This document shows positions 54,057-62,515 of a stretch of DNA of 64,000 nucleotides, piece by piece. The DNA is taken from the NCBI GenBank assembly GCA_031265845.1, contig JAISCC010000153.1, positions 1-64,000 of the forward strand. The letters run 5' to 3'. Made by a program: the position numbers and the translations under genes. Source of the stretch: Treponema sp. (GTDB lineage: Bacteria; Spirochaetota; Spirochaetia; Treponematales; Breznakiellaceae). Position 1 is the first letter of the stretch. Every line of letters starts with the position of its first letter. The notes beneath the pieces are model-generated. The model saw only the letters and a list, made by a program, of their open reading frames with translations. It had not been told where the DNA came from and did no database searches.

Positions 54057-55410
54057 AGCCGCTCTCCCGCATTTGGTAACGAGGCGCGCCGCCCGGCGCG
54101 AGGGAGGACAGCCGTCGTTCGTCAAGGACCAGATATTCCAGGCTCAGGCGGCAGTCCCGCAGGGTGTTGAGGGCGATGTAGTCCTCATCCGACAGGTCCG
54201 GTCCGGTGTAGACGAGGCGGGCGCCGTAAGGGAGGCGCTTGCCCTGGTCCAGCAAGGATCGGGCGCTGCCGCGCAGGTTCGCCGGTCCGGGGTTTTGAGG
54301 AATATGGTCTCCTGCTGACCGGGGATTCGTCGAGTTAGGCTGAGTCCTCGTTTGGTTTGATTGGGAGCCCGCCGTGTCCGCAGTGACCCCGTCGGCGGGG
54401 GCGCGGGGCCGTTTGATGGCGGCCAGGCGCTCCATGATGGGAAGCAGGGTGAAGGGGCTGGGTTTGATGAGGTTGCCGGGGCCGACGTCCGGTTCCCCCC
54501 AGGGCATGTAGAGGATCATCCCCAGGTCCTGACGATCCCGGGAGGCCATAAGGCAGAGGGACGCGGCGGCCTCAATGGCCCGCTCGAACCACAGTTCCCG
54601 TTTGCGCAGAGTGTACTCGTCGGGGTCCAGATTGAGGAAGACCACCAGCGGGTAGGAGATCGCCGCCTCGTACTCGTTGACCAGCAGGGTGGGCGTGTGG
54701 GCGGTGTACCGGGTCTCTAGTTCCGGGGGTCTTTGTGTCGCCAGACTCCTGATCGAGGCTTTCCAGTTGATCCGCCGGGGCTCGTCCCCCGATCTGTACT
54801 CGCGCAGAGAGCGGCGGCGGGTCAGATCCTCGTACAGGGGGTTGCGGCTGGAGAGTTTGCCCAAGGGGATGCCGCCGGGGTTGGGGATGGCGACCCTGCC
54901 GGGCGCCGGGTAGACGACGAGGCGCGTGGTTTCCTCCGCGATGACAACGAAGGGGAAGAGTCCCAAGGGGTCGGAGCAACGCAGTTGGGCGGGACCCAAG
55001 CTGCCGGTGCAACGTTCCGAACAGTAGGCCCGCCAGGTAAAGGACAGGCGGGAGCGGCCTGGCAGGGTGGCGAGGCGTTTGTGATTCTTAAACACGGCCA
55101 AGTCCCCGGGACAATCCCCCATGGCCAGCATGAAGGCCGGCAGGGGTCCGGTGTTTTCCACGGTCAGTTCGACATCGACCCACCCGAAGCGGAAGCAACG
55201 GATCTCCCGGTCACGGCGGATCACGCGGAGGCGGCGAAACAGGCGCTCGCTGTACATGCGGGCGCCCAGGATCACGAGCAAGGCGAACAAGGCCATGAAC
55301 TGGAGCAGGTACAGGGGGGAAAAGAGGTACACCACGGCGCAGAAGCCAGCCAAACCGAACAGGCGTCTCGGACCCGTCTTGTGCACCTGGGTCAAACCGG
55401 CGCCCTTCAT
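54043..55410 (-). CDS. DUF58 protein lacking the vWA metal-site motif
   Basis: A 455-aa membrane-associated protein. It has two N-terminal helices (LFGLAGFCAVVYLFSPLYLLQFMALFALLVILG), a beta-rich extracytoplasmic-type domain, then the DUF58 hallmark RSLREYRSGDEPRRINWKASIRS. In the place where related proteins have D-x-S-x-S it reads FLNLDPDEYTL, so the metal site looks lost. A Pro/Thr/Asn-rich linker (QSNQTRTQPNSTNPRSAGD) precedes the C-terminal part. It lies between moxR and the membrane protein gene with 4-nt and 14-nt overlaps. Confidence 0.85.
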   Translation of the reverse strand: MKGAGLTQVHKTGPRRLFGLAGFCAVVYLFSPLYLLQFMALFALLVILGARMYSERLFRRLRVIRRDREIRCFRFGWVDVELTVENTGPLPAFMLAMGDCPGDLAVFKNHKRLATLPGRSRLSFTWRAYCSERCTGSLGPAQLRCSDPLGLFPFVVIAEETTRLVVYPAPGRVAIPNPGGIPLGKLSSRNPLYEDLTRRRSLREYRSGDEPRRINWKASIRSLATQRPPELETRYTAHTPTLLVNEYEAAISYPLVVFLNLDPDEYTLRKRELWFERAIEAAASLCLMASRDRQDLGMILYMPWGEPDVGPGNLIKPSPFTLLPIMERLAAIKRPRAPADGVTADTAGSQSNQTRTQPNSTNPRSAGDHIPQNPGPANLRGSARSLLDQGKRLPYGARLVYTGPDLSDEDYIALNTLRDCRLSLEYLVLDERRLSSLAPGGAPRYQMRESGYDIL

Positions 55411-56390
55411 GGCGCAGTGTACTCCGGCACGGGCGTACGGTCCATGATGGAGGCGATGATCCGGTCGGGGGTGACGCCTCGGACCAGAGCCTCCGGGGAG
55501 AGAAGCATCCGCTGGCGGAACACGGGCGGCGCCAGTTCCTTGATGTCCTCAGGGGTTACGAAGTTCCGTCCCCGAATCGCCGCCAGGGCCTGCCCGGCCC
55601 GGTATAGGGCAAGGCTGCCCCGAGGGGAGACGCCTACCCGCAGGTTGGGTTCCTGCCGGGTGGCCTGCACCAGGGTAAGGATATAACCTTTAACCGCCGG
55701 CTCCACATGTATCTGCGTAACCGCCTCCTGGAGTACCAATATCTCAGAGGACTCCGCCACCTGCGTCAGATCGGTTACGGGGTGGCTCAGGCGGCGCTGG
55801 TTTTCCAGTACCTGTCCCTCGGACTCTCGATCCGGGTAGCCCAGGGCCATGGAGAGGAGGAAGCGGTCCTTTTGCGCTTCCGGCAAAGGAAAGGTTCCCT
55901 CGAACTCCACAGGGTTTTCGGTGGCCAGCACGAAAAAAGGATCCGGCAGGGCCATACGTTTCCCCTCTGCGGAGATCTGTCCTTCCGCCATAGCCTCCAG
56001 CAGAGCGGATTGGGAGCGGGGAGTGGCCCGGTTGATCTCGTCCACCAGGATGAACTGGTTTACGATGGGGCCGGGGCGGTACACGAAGTCTCCATCCTGC
56101 CATACCGAGACCCCAAGGATGTCTGCGGGCAACAAATCCGGGGTGCACTGTATCCGGACGAAACTGATCCCCAGGCTGCTGGCAAAGGCGCGGGCCAGGA
56201 TGGTCTTGCCCGTGCCGGGGACATCCTCCAGCAACACGTGTCCCCGGGCAAGAAAGGCGGCGATGAGCGTGTCAATGGACCCGCCCTTTCCCAAAAACAC
56301 TTTTTCGATGTTCGCTTTGACACGACCAGCAAATTCACCGATCCTGACGGAACTGGCCGTTGCACAGTTTCCGCTTCCCTGTTCTTTCAT
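55407..56390 (-). CDS. MoxR-family AAA+ ATPase
   Basis: A 327-aa ATPase of the MoxR group, chaperone-like motors that work with DUF58/vWA partners. Walker A is EDVPGTGKTILARA, Walker B FILVDEINRA, followed by QSALLEAMAE, the sensor-1 region FFVLATENPVEFEGTFPLPEAQKDRF and the C-terminal lid with GVSPRGSLALYRAGQA. ATGs at 56411 and 56390 are both possible. A TATACT ends 9 nt before 56390 and lies inside the longer version, which favours 56390; no Shine-Dalgarno is present. It heads a three-gene operon. Confidence 0.92.
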   Translation of the reverse strand: MKEQGSGNCATASSVRIGEFAGRVKANIEKVFLGKGGSIDTLIAAFLARGHVLLEDVPGTGKTILARAFASSLGISFVRIQCTPDLLPADILGVSVWQDGDFVYRPGPIVNQFILVDEINRATPRSQSALLEAMAEGQISAEGKRMALPDPFFVLATENPVEFEGTFPLPEAQKDRFLLSMALGYPDRESEGQVLENQRRLSHPVTDLTQVAESSEILVLQEAVTQIHVEPAVKGYILTLVQATRQEPNLRVGVSPRGSLALYRAGQALAAIRGRNFVTPEDIKELAPPVFRQRMLLSPEALVRGVTPDRIIASIMDRTPVPEYTAP

Positions 56391-56681
56391 AATGGGTGTA
56401 GTATATTTCATTTTTTGAATAATTGGAAGACTATTAGACACATGGGAAATTTGGGGATTATCAATTCGTATCCGATTTGACAAAATTTTGATCCGTATTC
56501 GCAGCGATAACTGGTTTTCCATCTGCAAGACCATTCAGACTATGTTATTCGAGCCCGGAAGGTGGCGTTTATCTAGGATATAGGTCAGGAGATATCTTCC
56601 TTTAACTGCAATAAGCGGATGGCGGAAGCCTTTGAAGAGGCGAACGGACTGATTGCGCTTGTTTTTTTTCACTCGTTATGC

Positions 56682-56687
56682 TATAGT
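56682..56687 (+). promoter_or_regulatory. -10 box directly before a lipoprotein gene
   Basis: TATAGT, then CATTGC and the ATG at 56694. A weak TTGTTT stands 17 nt upstream. No Shine-Dalgarno is present, so the mRNA is probably leaderless. Confidence 0.48.
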
Positions 56688-56693
56688 CATTGC

Positions 56694-57536
56694 ATGATGT
56701 ACAAATTTTTTCAAACTTGTTCAGGCGCGCTTGTCATTGCCGGCATAGTGTTTTTATTCGCGTCCTGCGAATCTTCCCCACCCAGACAGAATCCCAACAT
56801 GATAGCGGACATTGATCCCATTGAAATCGGAACGGTTACGGTGCAATTCGATAAATTTTTCTCTTCTTCTATAGAAGCGAAAGAGACTAAGGTGTTCTTC
56901 GATCCCCGCATCAACGCCGTGTATGTGACGTTCAAATACCAAACGCTGACTTATCTGCAATACTGGGACAAACCCAACCGCGACGCTTTTATCGCGGCGT
57001 TTGAGCGCTACAAAAGCGACTATAACGCGCAGGCGCTTATCACCAAAGACTCAAAATCCCGTGCGATTTATGGGGCATTGCAAGGCATGACGGTATGGAG
57101 TACATTGCCCGCCTCTTTTTCCGAAAGGACGACCGCATATCCCAAACTATGCATCGGCTATTCGTTCAAAAAAACTTCATCGGGACAGCTCACACCGTAT
57201 TTTTCCACCCTCCAGCTTGAAGCGAAGGCGGAATCGGACAGTTCAGGCTCCGACAGTAAACCCACAAAGACATCGTTGCGTATCAGAATGTACTACACAC
57301 GAGACCAAGCGGAAACGCTTGCCGCGTATCTTGACGACAACTTCCTCATGAGCTTGGTCAGAGATTTCGCAAAACCGTCCAGCGCGATCCCTGTGGACGA
57401 TGATTATTTTAACAGCGCGAAGACTCCGGCGCCGCAGATACAGGCGGATGACGCTTCCTCCACGGATGAGCCGCCAGATGAACTGGCGACTGAAGCCGAG
57501 GCCGTTGACGGATCATCTGATGAAACAACGCCGTAG
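56694..57536 (+). CDS. hypothetical lipoprotein
   Basis: A 280-aa protein with signal helix GALVIAGIVFLFASC; Cys25 is the likely lipidated residue (LFASC, acceptable for spirochaetes). The mature part of about 210 aa is mixed alpha/beta (VTVQFDKFFSSSIEAKETKVF, AVYVTFKYQTLTYLQYWDKPNRDAFIAAFERY, RIRMYYTRDQAETLAAYLDD). It ends in an acidic, Thr/Ser/Pro-rich tail (ADDASSTDEPPDELATEAEA). I do not recognise a family. The start at 56694 (ATGATG) is chosen from the signal peptide and the -10 box; the ORF-track start at 56619 adds unlikely residues. Confidence 0.75.
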   Translation: MMYKFFQTCSGALVIAGIVFLFASCESSPPRQNPNMIADIDPIEIGTVTVQFDKFFSSSIEAKETKVFFDPRINAVYVTFKYQTLTYLQYWDKPNRDAFIAAFERYKSDYNAQALITKDSKSRAIYGALQGMTVWSTLPASFSERTTAYPKLCIGYSFKKTSSGQLTPYFSTLQLEAKAESDSSGSDSKPTKTSLRIRMYYTRDQAETLAAYLDDNFLMSLVRDFAKPSSAIPVDDDYFNSAKTPAPQIQADDASSTDEPPDELATEAEAVDGSSDETTP

Positions 57537-57623
57537 CTATTATGCGTGAAACAGGATCGGGCGTCGCTCCATGTTTTTTCTTTCTATAATTGAGGGCGAG
57601 TAGTTGCGAGATAGACTGCTGAG

Positions 57624-57701
57624 CGAGATTAGTTTTCGGGATATGATTTAAAAAGCGGTTTTAAAATTTAGATTTCAAAACCGCTTCGGAAACTACTCTC
57701 G
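57624..57701. other. 78-nt nested hairpin element
   Basis: The outer arms CGAGATTAGTTTTCGG and CGGAAACTACTCTCG pair with one mismatch and one wobble. Inside them the perfect stem AAGCGGTTTT / AAAACCGCTT (57653-57686) encloses a 14-nt loop. It lies 87 nt after the lipoprotein stop, so it may be a terminator, a structured RNA or a small non-coding mobile element. Confidence 0.5.
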
Positions 57702-57745
57702 TTGTCGCCACAAAAACATGTTTGGAATTCCGCTCTGTATTGTTA

Positions 57746-57814
57746 TTATTTCAAGCCAAACCCGAATGCCAACATAACGATCAGCATTCCCAAAGAAAAC
57801 ACGCTCTTTTTCAT
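57746..57814 (-). pseudogene. orphan Treponema-type signal peptide (22-codon ORF)
   Basis: Too short for the ORF track. A strong AAAGGAGC lies 4 nt before an ATG, and the frame reads MKKSVFSLGMLIVMLAFG followed by four residues and TAA. This is the signal-peptide start common in treponemal lipoproteins, but the lipobox and mature protein are missing. It is either the relic of a lipoprotein gene or a tiny membrane peptide. It is divergent from the XRE regulator and shares its operator-like sites. Confidence 0.42.
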
Positions 57815-57858
57815 AAAAGCTCCTTTGCCATCTAAAAAGACGAGTTATGGTATAGATT

Positions 57859-57874
57859 CAGTCTATATAGACTG
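57859..57874. promoter_or_regulatory. operator-like palindrome CAGTCTATATAGACTG
   Basis: Perfect 16-bp palindrome with core GTCT-N4-AGAC, midway between the orphan peptide and the XRE gene. A weaker copy (ATCTAAAAAGAC) is at 57830-57841. Confidence 0.6.
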
Positions 57875-57924
57875 ATATATAGCATATAGTATTCTATTTA
57901 GATTTATTTTTCAAGCATATTTAT

Positions 57925-57936
57925 GTCTGTTTAGAC
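57925..57936. promoter_or_regulatory. second GTCT-N4-AGAC site at the XRE promoter
   Basis: GTCTGTTTAGAC overlaps the probable -35 region. The -10 box TATACT (57957-57962) ends six nucleotides before the ATG at 57969. Binding here would repress the XRE gene. Confidence 0.58.
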
Positions 57937-57968
57937 AGAATTTAAAAAGCAGCTTGTATACTATTTCC

Positions 57969-58280
57969 ATGAACGCCGAACTATTTTGGGAAAATGTAAA
58001 AAAGAGAATAAAACAGCAGAATACCACTCAGGAATGGATTGCCAAAAGATCAGGAATCAGTTTTAACACTTTTCAAGGATGGATCGCAAAAGGAATTTAT
58101 CCAAGAGTTAATGACGCTATACGGATAGCATCGGCTCTCAACACTTCTGTTGAATATCTCGCAAGCGGCGCCGTACAACAGGAAGACAATAATAAGAATG
58201 CGGAAATAATAGACAGACAATTATCTTGCGTGTATGAACACCTGAAAATAATAGAAAATGTCGTCAAGGGGTTGACTTGA
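57969..58280 (+). CDS. XRE-family HTH regulator
   Basis: A 103-aa protein. A helix-turn-helix of the XRE/Cro type covers about residues 8-62 (VKKRIKQQNTTQEWIAKRSGISFNTFQGWI, ALNTSVEYLASG). A short C-terminal helix (DRQLSCVYEHLKIIENVVKGL) is probably used for dimerisation. This is the phage-CI-like small repressor design common in spirochaetes. Two good GTCT-N4-AGAC palindromes upstream, one over its own promoter, suggest autorepression and control of the divergent short gene. The start at 57969 (MNAELFWEN) is chosen over 57954, which lies within the -10 box. No Shine-Dalgarno is visible. Confidence 0.85.
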   Translation: MNAELFWENVKKRIKQQNTTQEWIAKRSGISFNTFQGWIAKGIYPRVNDAIRIASALNTSVEYLASGAVQQEDNNKNAEIIDRQLSCVYEHLKIIENVVKGLT

Positions 58281-58372
58281 GTGGATGAAACGGTCCAAAC
58301 CTTGATTTTTTTGTCCGTACCGGGACGCTTTTATCGCGGCATCGCCAGATCAGCCCTTGAAACACGCCGCAG

Positions 58373-59143
58373 CTATGAGTGGAAAAGGCATATTCCATAC
58401 ACTTTTTTTGCCCCCGCTTGTTTTAACACGTCGGCGCACACGTTCATGGTCGCGCCGGTTGTATACACATCGTCAAACAGTATGATTTCTTTGGGCGGAG
58501 TCCGAAAACACTGTATACGGCGCACGAGGTTGACCGCCCTTTCTTTGTATCCCAGCGTTTTCTGGGTCTGCGAGGGAAGCCGTTTAAGACAGCGATAGAC
58601 GGGCGGCGCGTCGTTTTTCTTTTCAATCAGGCGGGCGAGATATTCCATCTGATCCCAGCCTTCGCGTTTTATCTTTCCATGCCGGGCCGGAACCGGCACC
58701 AACGCCGGCTCCGTGAAATCTTCAAGAAAGAAATGCAAGGCTTCCAGCAGTTTTTCCATAAGAAAATTGCCGGCGGCTCTGTTCTTTCCAAATTTATAAG
58801 CCGATAGAAGCGTCCGGCAGGCACCGGCATAGGGGAAAATGGGGAGCAACCGATCAAAGTTGTGTTGTCGCGCTTCGTCCGGCTTTTCCGCCTGCGAGAC
58901 GCCGGACGTTTCCCTGCACCGCATACAGAGTCCATTTTCGGAAACAAGCGGTTTCCCGCATATCAAACAACGGTTTTCCAGTTCAACGGGAAATGTTCTT
59001 CTGCAACCGGCGCACAATCCATACCAAGCGTCCTCTCCGGTCACGAGCGTCTTTTTGCAGACCGCGCAACCGGCTGGAAAAAGGCATTCCCGCGCAAGCG
59101 CCGCAACACGCGCCGCGTCGCGCGCCATATCCATGCGTTTCAT
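58373..59143 (-). CDS. comF: ComF-family phosphoribosyltransferase-like protein
   Basis: A 256-aa protein of the ComF/GntX family. The N-terminal double zinc finger is seen in CAVCKK, CAGCRR, CLICGKPL and CMRCRE. The C-terminal phosphoribosyltransferase-type domain has ALVPVPARHGKIKREGWDQMEYLA and the PRPP loop EIILFDDVYTTGATM. Members are needed for DNA uptake in naturally competent bacteria, but the biochemical role is not settled and no other competence gene is here. It lies downstream of the NFACT gene on the same strand, 34 nt apart, probably in one operon. Confidence 0.9.
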   Translation of the reverse strand: MKRMDMARDAARVAALARECLFPAGCAVCKKTLVTGEDAWYGLCAGCRRTFPVELENRCLICGKPLVSENGLCMRCRETSGVSQAEKPDEARQHNFDRLLPIFPYAGACRTLLSAYKFGKNRAAGNFLMEKLLEALHFFLEDFTEPALVPVPARHGKIKREGWDQMEYLARLIEKKNDAPPVYRCLKRLPSQTQKTLGYKERAVNLVRRIQCFRTPPKEIILFDDVYTTGATMNVCADVLKQAGAKKVYGICLFHS

Positions 59144-59177
59144 ACACTATGTACGGATTTAGGATGCGAGTCGCTTC

Positions 59178-60659
59178 TTACAATTTCTCAATCCTGCATA
59201 ATTCCAGTTCTTTCAGGCGTTTCTGGTCTACTTTTATATGCAGGTTTTTTTCTTGAGTTGGAATGACAAGCCCCTTCGGGCCATTTTTTGCACGGCGCAG
59301 AAATTTTAAGGGCGTGTAAAACAGATTCGCTTCCCCATTGTTGCGGCATTTGGAATAGAATACGGCAAGATTGCCCGCGTCAAGGAGGATGTCAAGCGGA
59401 TAGGACTTGCCCGCTCTTTGCTTGATGAATACATACGAGCCTGCATAATCGCGTACATGGAGCCAAAGATCATTGCCTTTAACATGGCGGCGCAACAATT
59501 CGTCGTTTTCAGCCGCATCCCGCCCCACGATGATAAGCCAGTCATGGCGCCTGAAAGAAAGCCCCGGACGCTTTGCGTCCGCTTTTCTGGTTTGAGCGGA
59601 AACGGCGCCGCCGATGACCCCGCCCGAACGATCCGCGCCGGCTCTGATCTTTTTTTGCAGTACGAGGGGATTGGTTTCGGTTAAAAGTCCCGCAAGGGTC
59701 GTTTCAAGCCGCTCAAGCTCCTTTTTTCCAGCGGCTATCTCTTCCCGCACTTCGGAAAGTCCGTTTTTCGCCTTGCGGTACTTTTCGTAATAGGCTTCCG
59801 CCTGTTGACTGGGGCTTTGTTTTGCGTCAAGCTCTATCCTGATAGTTCCGCCGGTGTAAAAATTAAGCGCATCAAGCCATGAGTCTCCCGCTTTAATGGA
59901 AGCCGCATTTGCGAGGATAATGTCCGCGTATTCCTTGAACCGGTTTGAGCCGGCGAAATCCGCTTCTTTCTCCGCGAGTTTTTCAAGGGAGGCGAACAAG
60001 CGGTTGATGCGGGTTTCAAATGTCCGCCGCGCCTGCTCGCGGAGCGCCTCAAGGGACAGTGCGCCGCCCTGTTCCGCGTAGAGCGCGTCTATTTTCTCGT
60101 TAAAAGAACCGGAACCTTCCAGATCACGGATCGCGTAGGTTTTCAGGGCGCTCTTTTTCTCTCCGGCAAGCTCTGCGGAACTTGCCGCCAGAAGCGCGGC
60201 TTCGGGGGCATAGCGTCCGCCCGTTATTTCATTCCGCTTTGGCAGCCGCCTCATAGCGTCAAGCACGGCGCCCGTCTCATCAACAGCTATCACATTAGCC
60301 GCGTTTGACCACAGCCTGACGTACAGTTTTATCTGACCGGAGCCGCCGCAACGAATGGCAAGGCGCACGATGCGGTTGTCGCCCAGTTGGACAGCCTCCT
60401 CTATCCAGCCGTTCACCACATGCGCGTTAAGAAACTGCGCAAAACGCAAAGGGTTGTCGCTTTTCGGGATGGATTTGAAGGTCTCGTGCATCCTGCACGC
60501 GCCCGGCGTCAGAGCGATGAGTATATTTTTTGTCCCCGCCTTTCCGTGTATCTTGAGGCACAGCACATCAAAGGTTGTTTGTACAATCTTTTGAATTTGG
60601 GATCCGGGCAATTCCAATTCCGAGAGAATAAGATCGATTTCTTTCCAATTTAACGACAC
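59178..60659 (-). CDS. NFACT-family protein (RqcH/Fbp-like)
   Basis: A 493-aa protein. The C-terminal NFACT-R (DUF814) domain is well kept (HDWLIIVGRDAAENDELLRRHVKGNDLWLHVRDYAGSYVFIK), preceded by a coiled coil (EKYRKAKNGLSEVREEIAAGKKELERLETTLAGL). The N-terminal domain is shorter than in B. subtilis RqcH and divergent; where the DR motif is expected it reads QLGDNRIVRLAI. RqcH tags stalled nascent chains with alanine. Whether this protein does so is open because of the changed motif. The GTG at 60659 (MSLNWKEIDL) matches the usual family start and has GGAGG upstream; the ORF-track start at 60698 adds 13 residues. Confidence 0.85.
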   Translation of the reverse strand: MSLNWKEIDLILSELELPGSQIQKIVQTTFDVLCLKIHGKAGTKNILIALTPGACRMHETFKSIPKSDNPLRFAQFLNAHVVNGWIEEAVQLGDNRIVRLAIRCGGSGQIKLYVRLWSNAANVIAVDETGAVLDAMRRLPKRNEITGGRYAPEAALLAASSAELAGEKKSALKTYAIRDLEGSGSFNEKIDALYAEQGGALSLEALREQARRTFETRINRLFASLEKLAEKEADFAGSNRFKEYADIILANAASIKAGDSWLDALNFYTGGTIRIELDAKQSPSQQAEAYYEKYRKAKNGLSEVREEIAAGKKELERLETTLAGLLTETNPLVLQKKIRAGADRSGGVIGGAVSAQTRKADAKRPGLSFRRHDWLIIVGRDAAENDELLRRHVKGNDLWLHVRDYAGSYVFIKQRAGKSYPLDILLDAGNLAVFYSKCRNNGEANLFYTPLKFLRRAKNGPKGLVIPTQEKNLHIKVDQKRLKELELCRIEKL

Positions 60660-60887
60660 GCTTCCTCCAGTTCTGCGTGAAAACAGCGCTTTTCCCAAAA
60701 CGCGCAGAGCGACAGCTTTGGGAAAGCGGCATTAGATTTAAGGAAAAAACGAACTTTTCAGCCGCTTTTTCCAAAATAATAGCATAAACGGCGGTGCAAG
60801 AAAAGCGGCGCGGCGGTCGTAAAACAGCGCAGTTTTTTCAATATTGAAAAAGCCTCCGGTAAAATGAAAATTCTTACAATCTTTTTC

Positions 60888-60915
60888 TTGACAAAGCAAG
60901 ATAATATACTATAAT
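60888..60915 (+). promoter_or_regulatory. promoter of the acyltransferase gene
   Basis: TTGACA (60888-60893), a 16-nt spacer and a perfect TATAAT (60910-60915). A purine-rich leader (AAGGTAGGTG) leads to the ATG at 60936. It is the best consensus promoter in the window. Confidence 0.8.
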
Positions 60916-60935
60916 GAAGGGAAAAGGTAGGTGTT

Positions 60936-61823
60936 ATGGACGGATTATCATTAAAAGAACGTTATGGGCATCTTTTCGGACAACTATCCGAACTTTCCCA
61001 TGCTCCGGCTAAAATCAATGAATTCAATGTGTATCAAGAAGGAAATCCAAACATCCGCAAAATGATGGATGCAATGCTTACAGAAAATTTGTTGCCAGGC
61101 TCCCGTCTTGAGGGACGGGAATATTTTGCGGACTTCTATGAACAGGTCAAGGCGGGAAAGCGAGGGTTGCTCCTTTCGGAACATTACAGCAATCTGGACT
61201 TGCCTGTTATTTTTTATCTTTTGGAGCATGATGAAAGTGATTTTGGCAAAGAAATCGCACAGAAAATCGTCGCTATTTCCGGCAAAAAACTGAATGAAGA
61301 CAACCCCTTGGTACGGGCTTATACCGAAGCCTTCACCCGCATCGTGATTTATCCCAGCCGGAGTCTTGTAAAAGTAACTGATCCGGAAGAAATCAACCGT
61401 GGCAAAAAAATCAATATGGCGGCAATGCGCGCCATGGATAGAGCTCGGGTGAACAAGCAGATAATAGCGGTGTTTCCCAGCGGCACCCGTTACAGACCCG
61501 GCAACCCGGAAACAAAGCGCGGGCTTCGTGAGATAGATTCTTATATGCGGATTTTTGACATTATGATATTCGTATCAATCAACGGCTCATGTCTGCGCCT
61601 TTCCCCCGACAACATGGAAGACATGCTTGCAGATCAGGTTTTCCATGACAAGGTTATCGTCGCCTCAAGTCCCGTGATAGAGTGCAAGCCCTTCCGCAAG
61701 GCGATCATTAATGGCATTGACTCGGCGAGTGGCATTGATCCTAAACAGGCCACCGCCGACCGTATTATGGAAACGCTTGAGGAACAACATATAAAATACG
61801 AGGCTGTGAAGGCGGCGGACTGA
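60936..61823 (+). CDS. glycerolipid acyltransferase (PlsC/LPLAT superfamily)
   Basis: A 295-aa acyltransferase. The catalytic H-x4-D is in LLLSEHYSNLDLPVIF (block I), and AVFPSGTRYRPG matches block III (EGTRS-like, with Ser in place of Glu). ASSPVIECKPFRKAI is near block IV. No transmembrane helix is clear, so it may be peripheral. It probably transfers acyl groups to glycerol-3-phosphate or lysophosphatidate. The convergent neighbour pgsA also belongs to phospholipid synthesis, which supports this. The spirochaete proteins of this kind are divergent, so the exact acceptor is uncertain. Confidence 0.8.
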   Translation: MDGLSLKERYGHLFGQLSELSHAPAKINEFNVYQEGNPNIRKMMDAMLTENLLPGSRLEGREYFADFYEQVKAGKRGLLLSEHYSNLDLPVIFYLLEHDESDFGKEIAQKIVAISGKKLNEDNPLVRAYTEAFTRIVIYPSRSLVKVTDPEEINRGKKINMAAMRAMDRARVNKQIIAVFPSGTRYRPGNPETKRGLREIDSYMRIFDIMIFVSINGSCLRLSPDNMEDMLADQVFHDKVIVASSPVIECKPFRKAIINGIDSASGIDPKQATADRIMETLEEQHIKYEAVKAAD

Positions 61824-61880
61824 ACCGCGCCTTCCAAATCATCAACGGGGAGGATGGCTAACGGCCGCGAAAGAGAAAAA

Positions 61881-62480
61881 TTAGTCGCGGCTAACGGCAT
61901 CCTTTTTTTTTGCGAACACCACCTTTCTGAAGCTGAACAGATAATCGGCTAAAGAAACGTATGCCAGTATCACACAAATAATGGAAAGGACGATAACGAT
62001 GTTCTTTGTAAAAAGCGGCGGATCAAAACCAAATCGCGCGCAACTTTCCAACAAAAGCGTATAGAAACAGGTGATGATGTACGTAACGGTCTTTGTTTTT
62101 CCGCCCTTGCGCGCTCCGATGGCGACTCCCTGCTGGGCGGCCATCAGCCGTACAAAGTTGATGACAAATTCACGATACACAATCAGCAACAGGGCGAAAG
62201 GCGGCATATAGCCGCTCAAAGCAAGGCAGAAAAAAACCGTTACATTGAGTATCACATCACAGAACGGATCGAAAAGTTTGCCGAAATCGCTCACTTCATT
62301 GCGCTTTCGCGCAAAATATCCATCAAAATAATCGGTGAGTTCCGCAAAGGCAAGCAACGGGATCATGACAAACACCGACGCTTCACCGAAACGCCCCGTC
62401 CACACAGGAATAAAGTATACCAAAAAGAAAACCGGCGCAAGAAACCCCCGCAACCATGTAAATTTATCCGCTAGTTTCAT
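61881..62480 (-). CDS. pgsA: CDP-alcohol phosphatidyltransferase (PgsA-like)
   Basis: A 199-aa inner-membrane enzyme. The complete CDP-alcohol motif D-x2-D-G-x2-A-R-x8-G-x3-D-x3-D is seen in DYFDGYFARKRNEVSDFG and the following KLFDPFCD. Four to six hydrophobic helices follow the usual plan. It most likely makes phosphatidylglycerol-phosphate from CDP-diacylglycerol and glycerol-3-phosphate; other CDP-alcohol acceptors cannot be ruled out. On the minus strand, TTCACA-N17-TATACT stands 6 nt before the ATG, so the gene probably has a leaderless mRNA. An AGGAG also occurs 12 nt upstream. Confidence 0.9.
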   Translation of the reverse strand: MKLADKFTWLRGFLAPVFFLVYFIPVWTGRFGEASVFVMIPLLAFAELTDYFDGYFARKRNEVSDFGKLFDPFCDVILNVTVFFCLALSGYMPPFALLLIVYREFVINFVRLMAAQQGVAIGARKGGKTKTVTYIITCFYTLLLESCARFGFDPPLFTKNIVIVLSIICVILAYVSLADYLFSFRKVVFAKKKDAVSRD

Positions 62481-62486
62481 ACAAGA

Positions 62487-62515
62487 AGTATACTCCTATC
62501 CATCAAGATTGTGAA
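62487..62515 (-). promoter_or_regulatory. promoter of pgsA, apparently leaderless
   Basis: TTCACA (62510-62515 on the minus strand), a 17-nt spacer and TATACT (62487-62492), then six nucleotides and the ATG at 62480. The -35 lies within the last codons of the upstream enzyme I gene. Confidence 0.6.
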
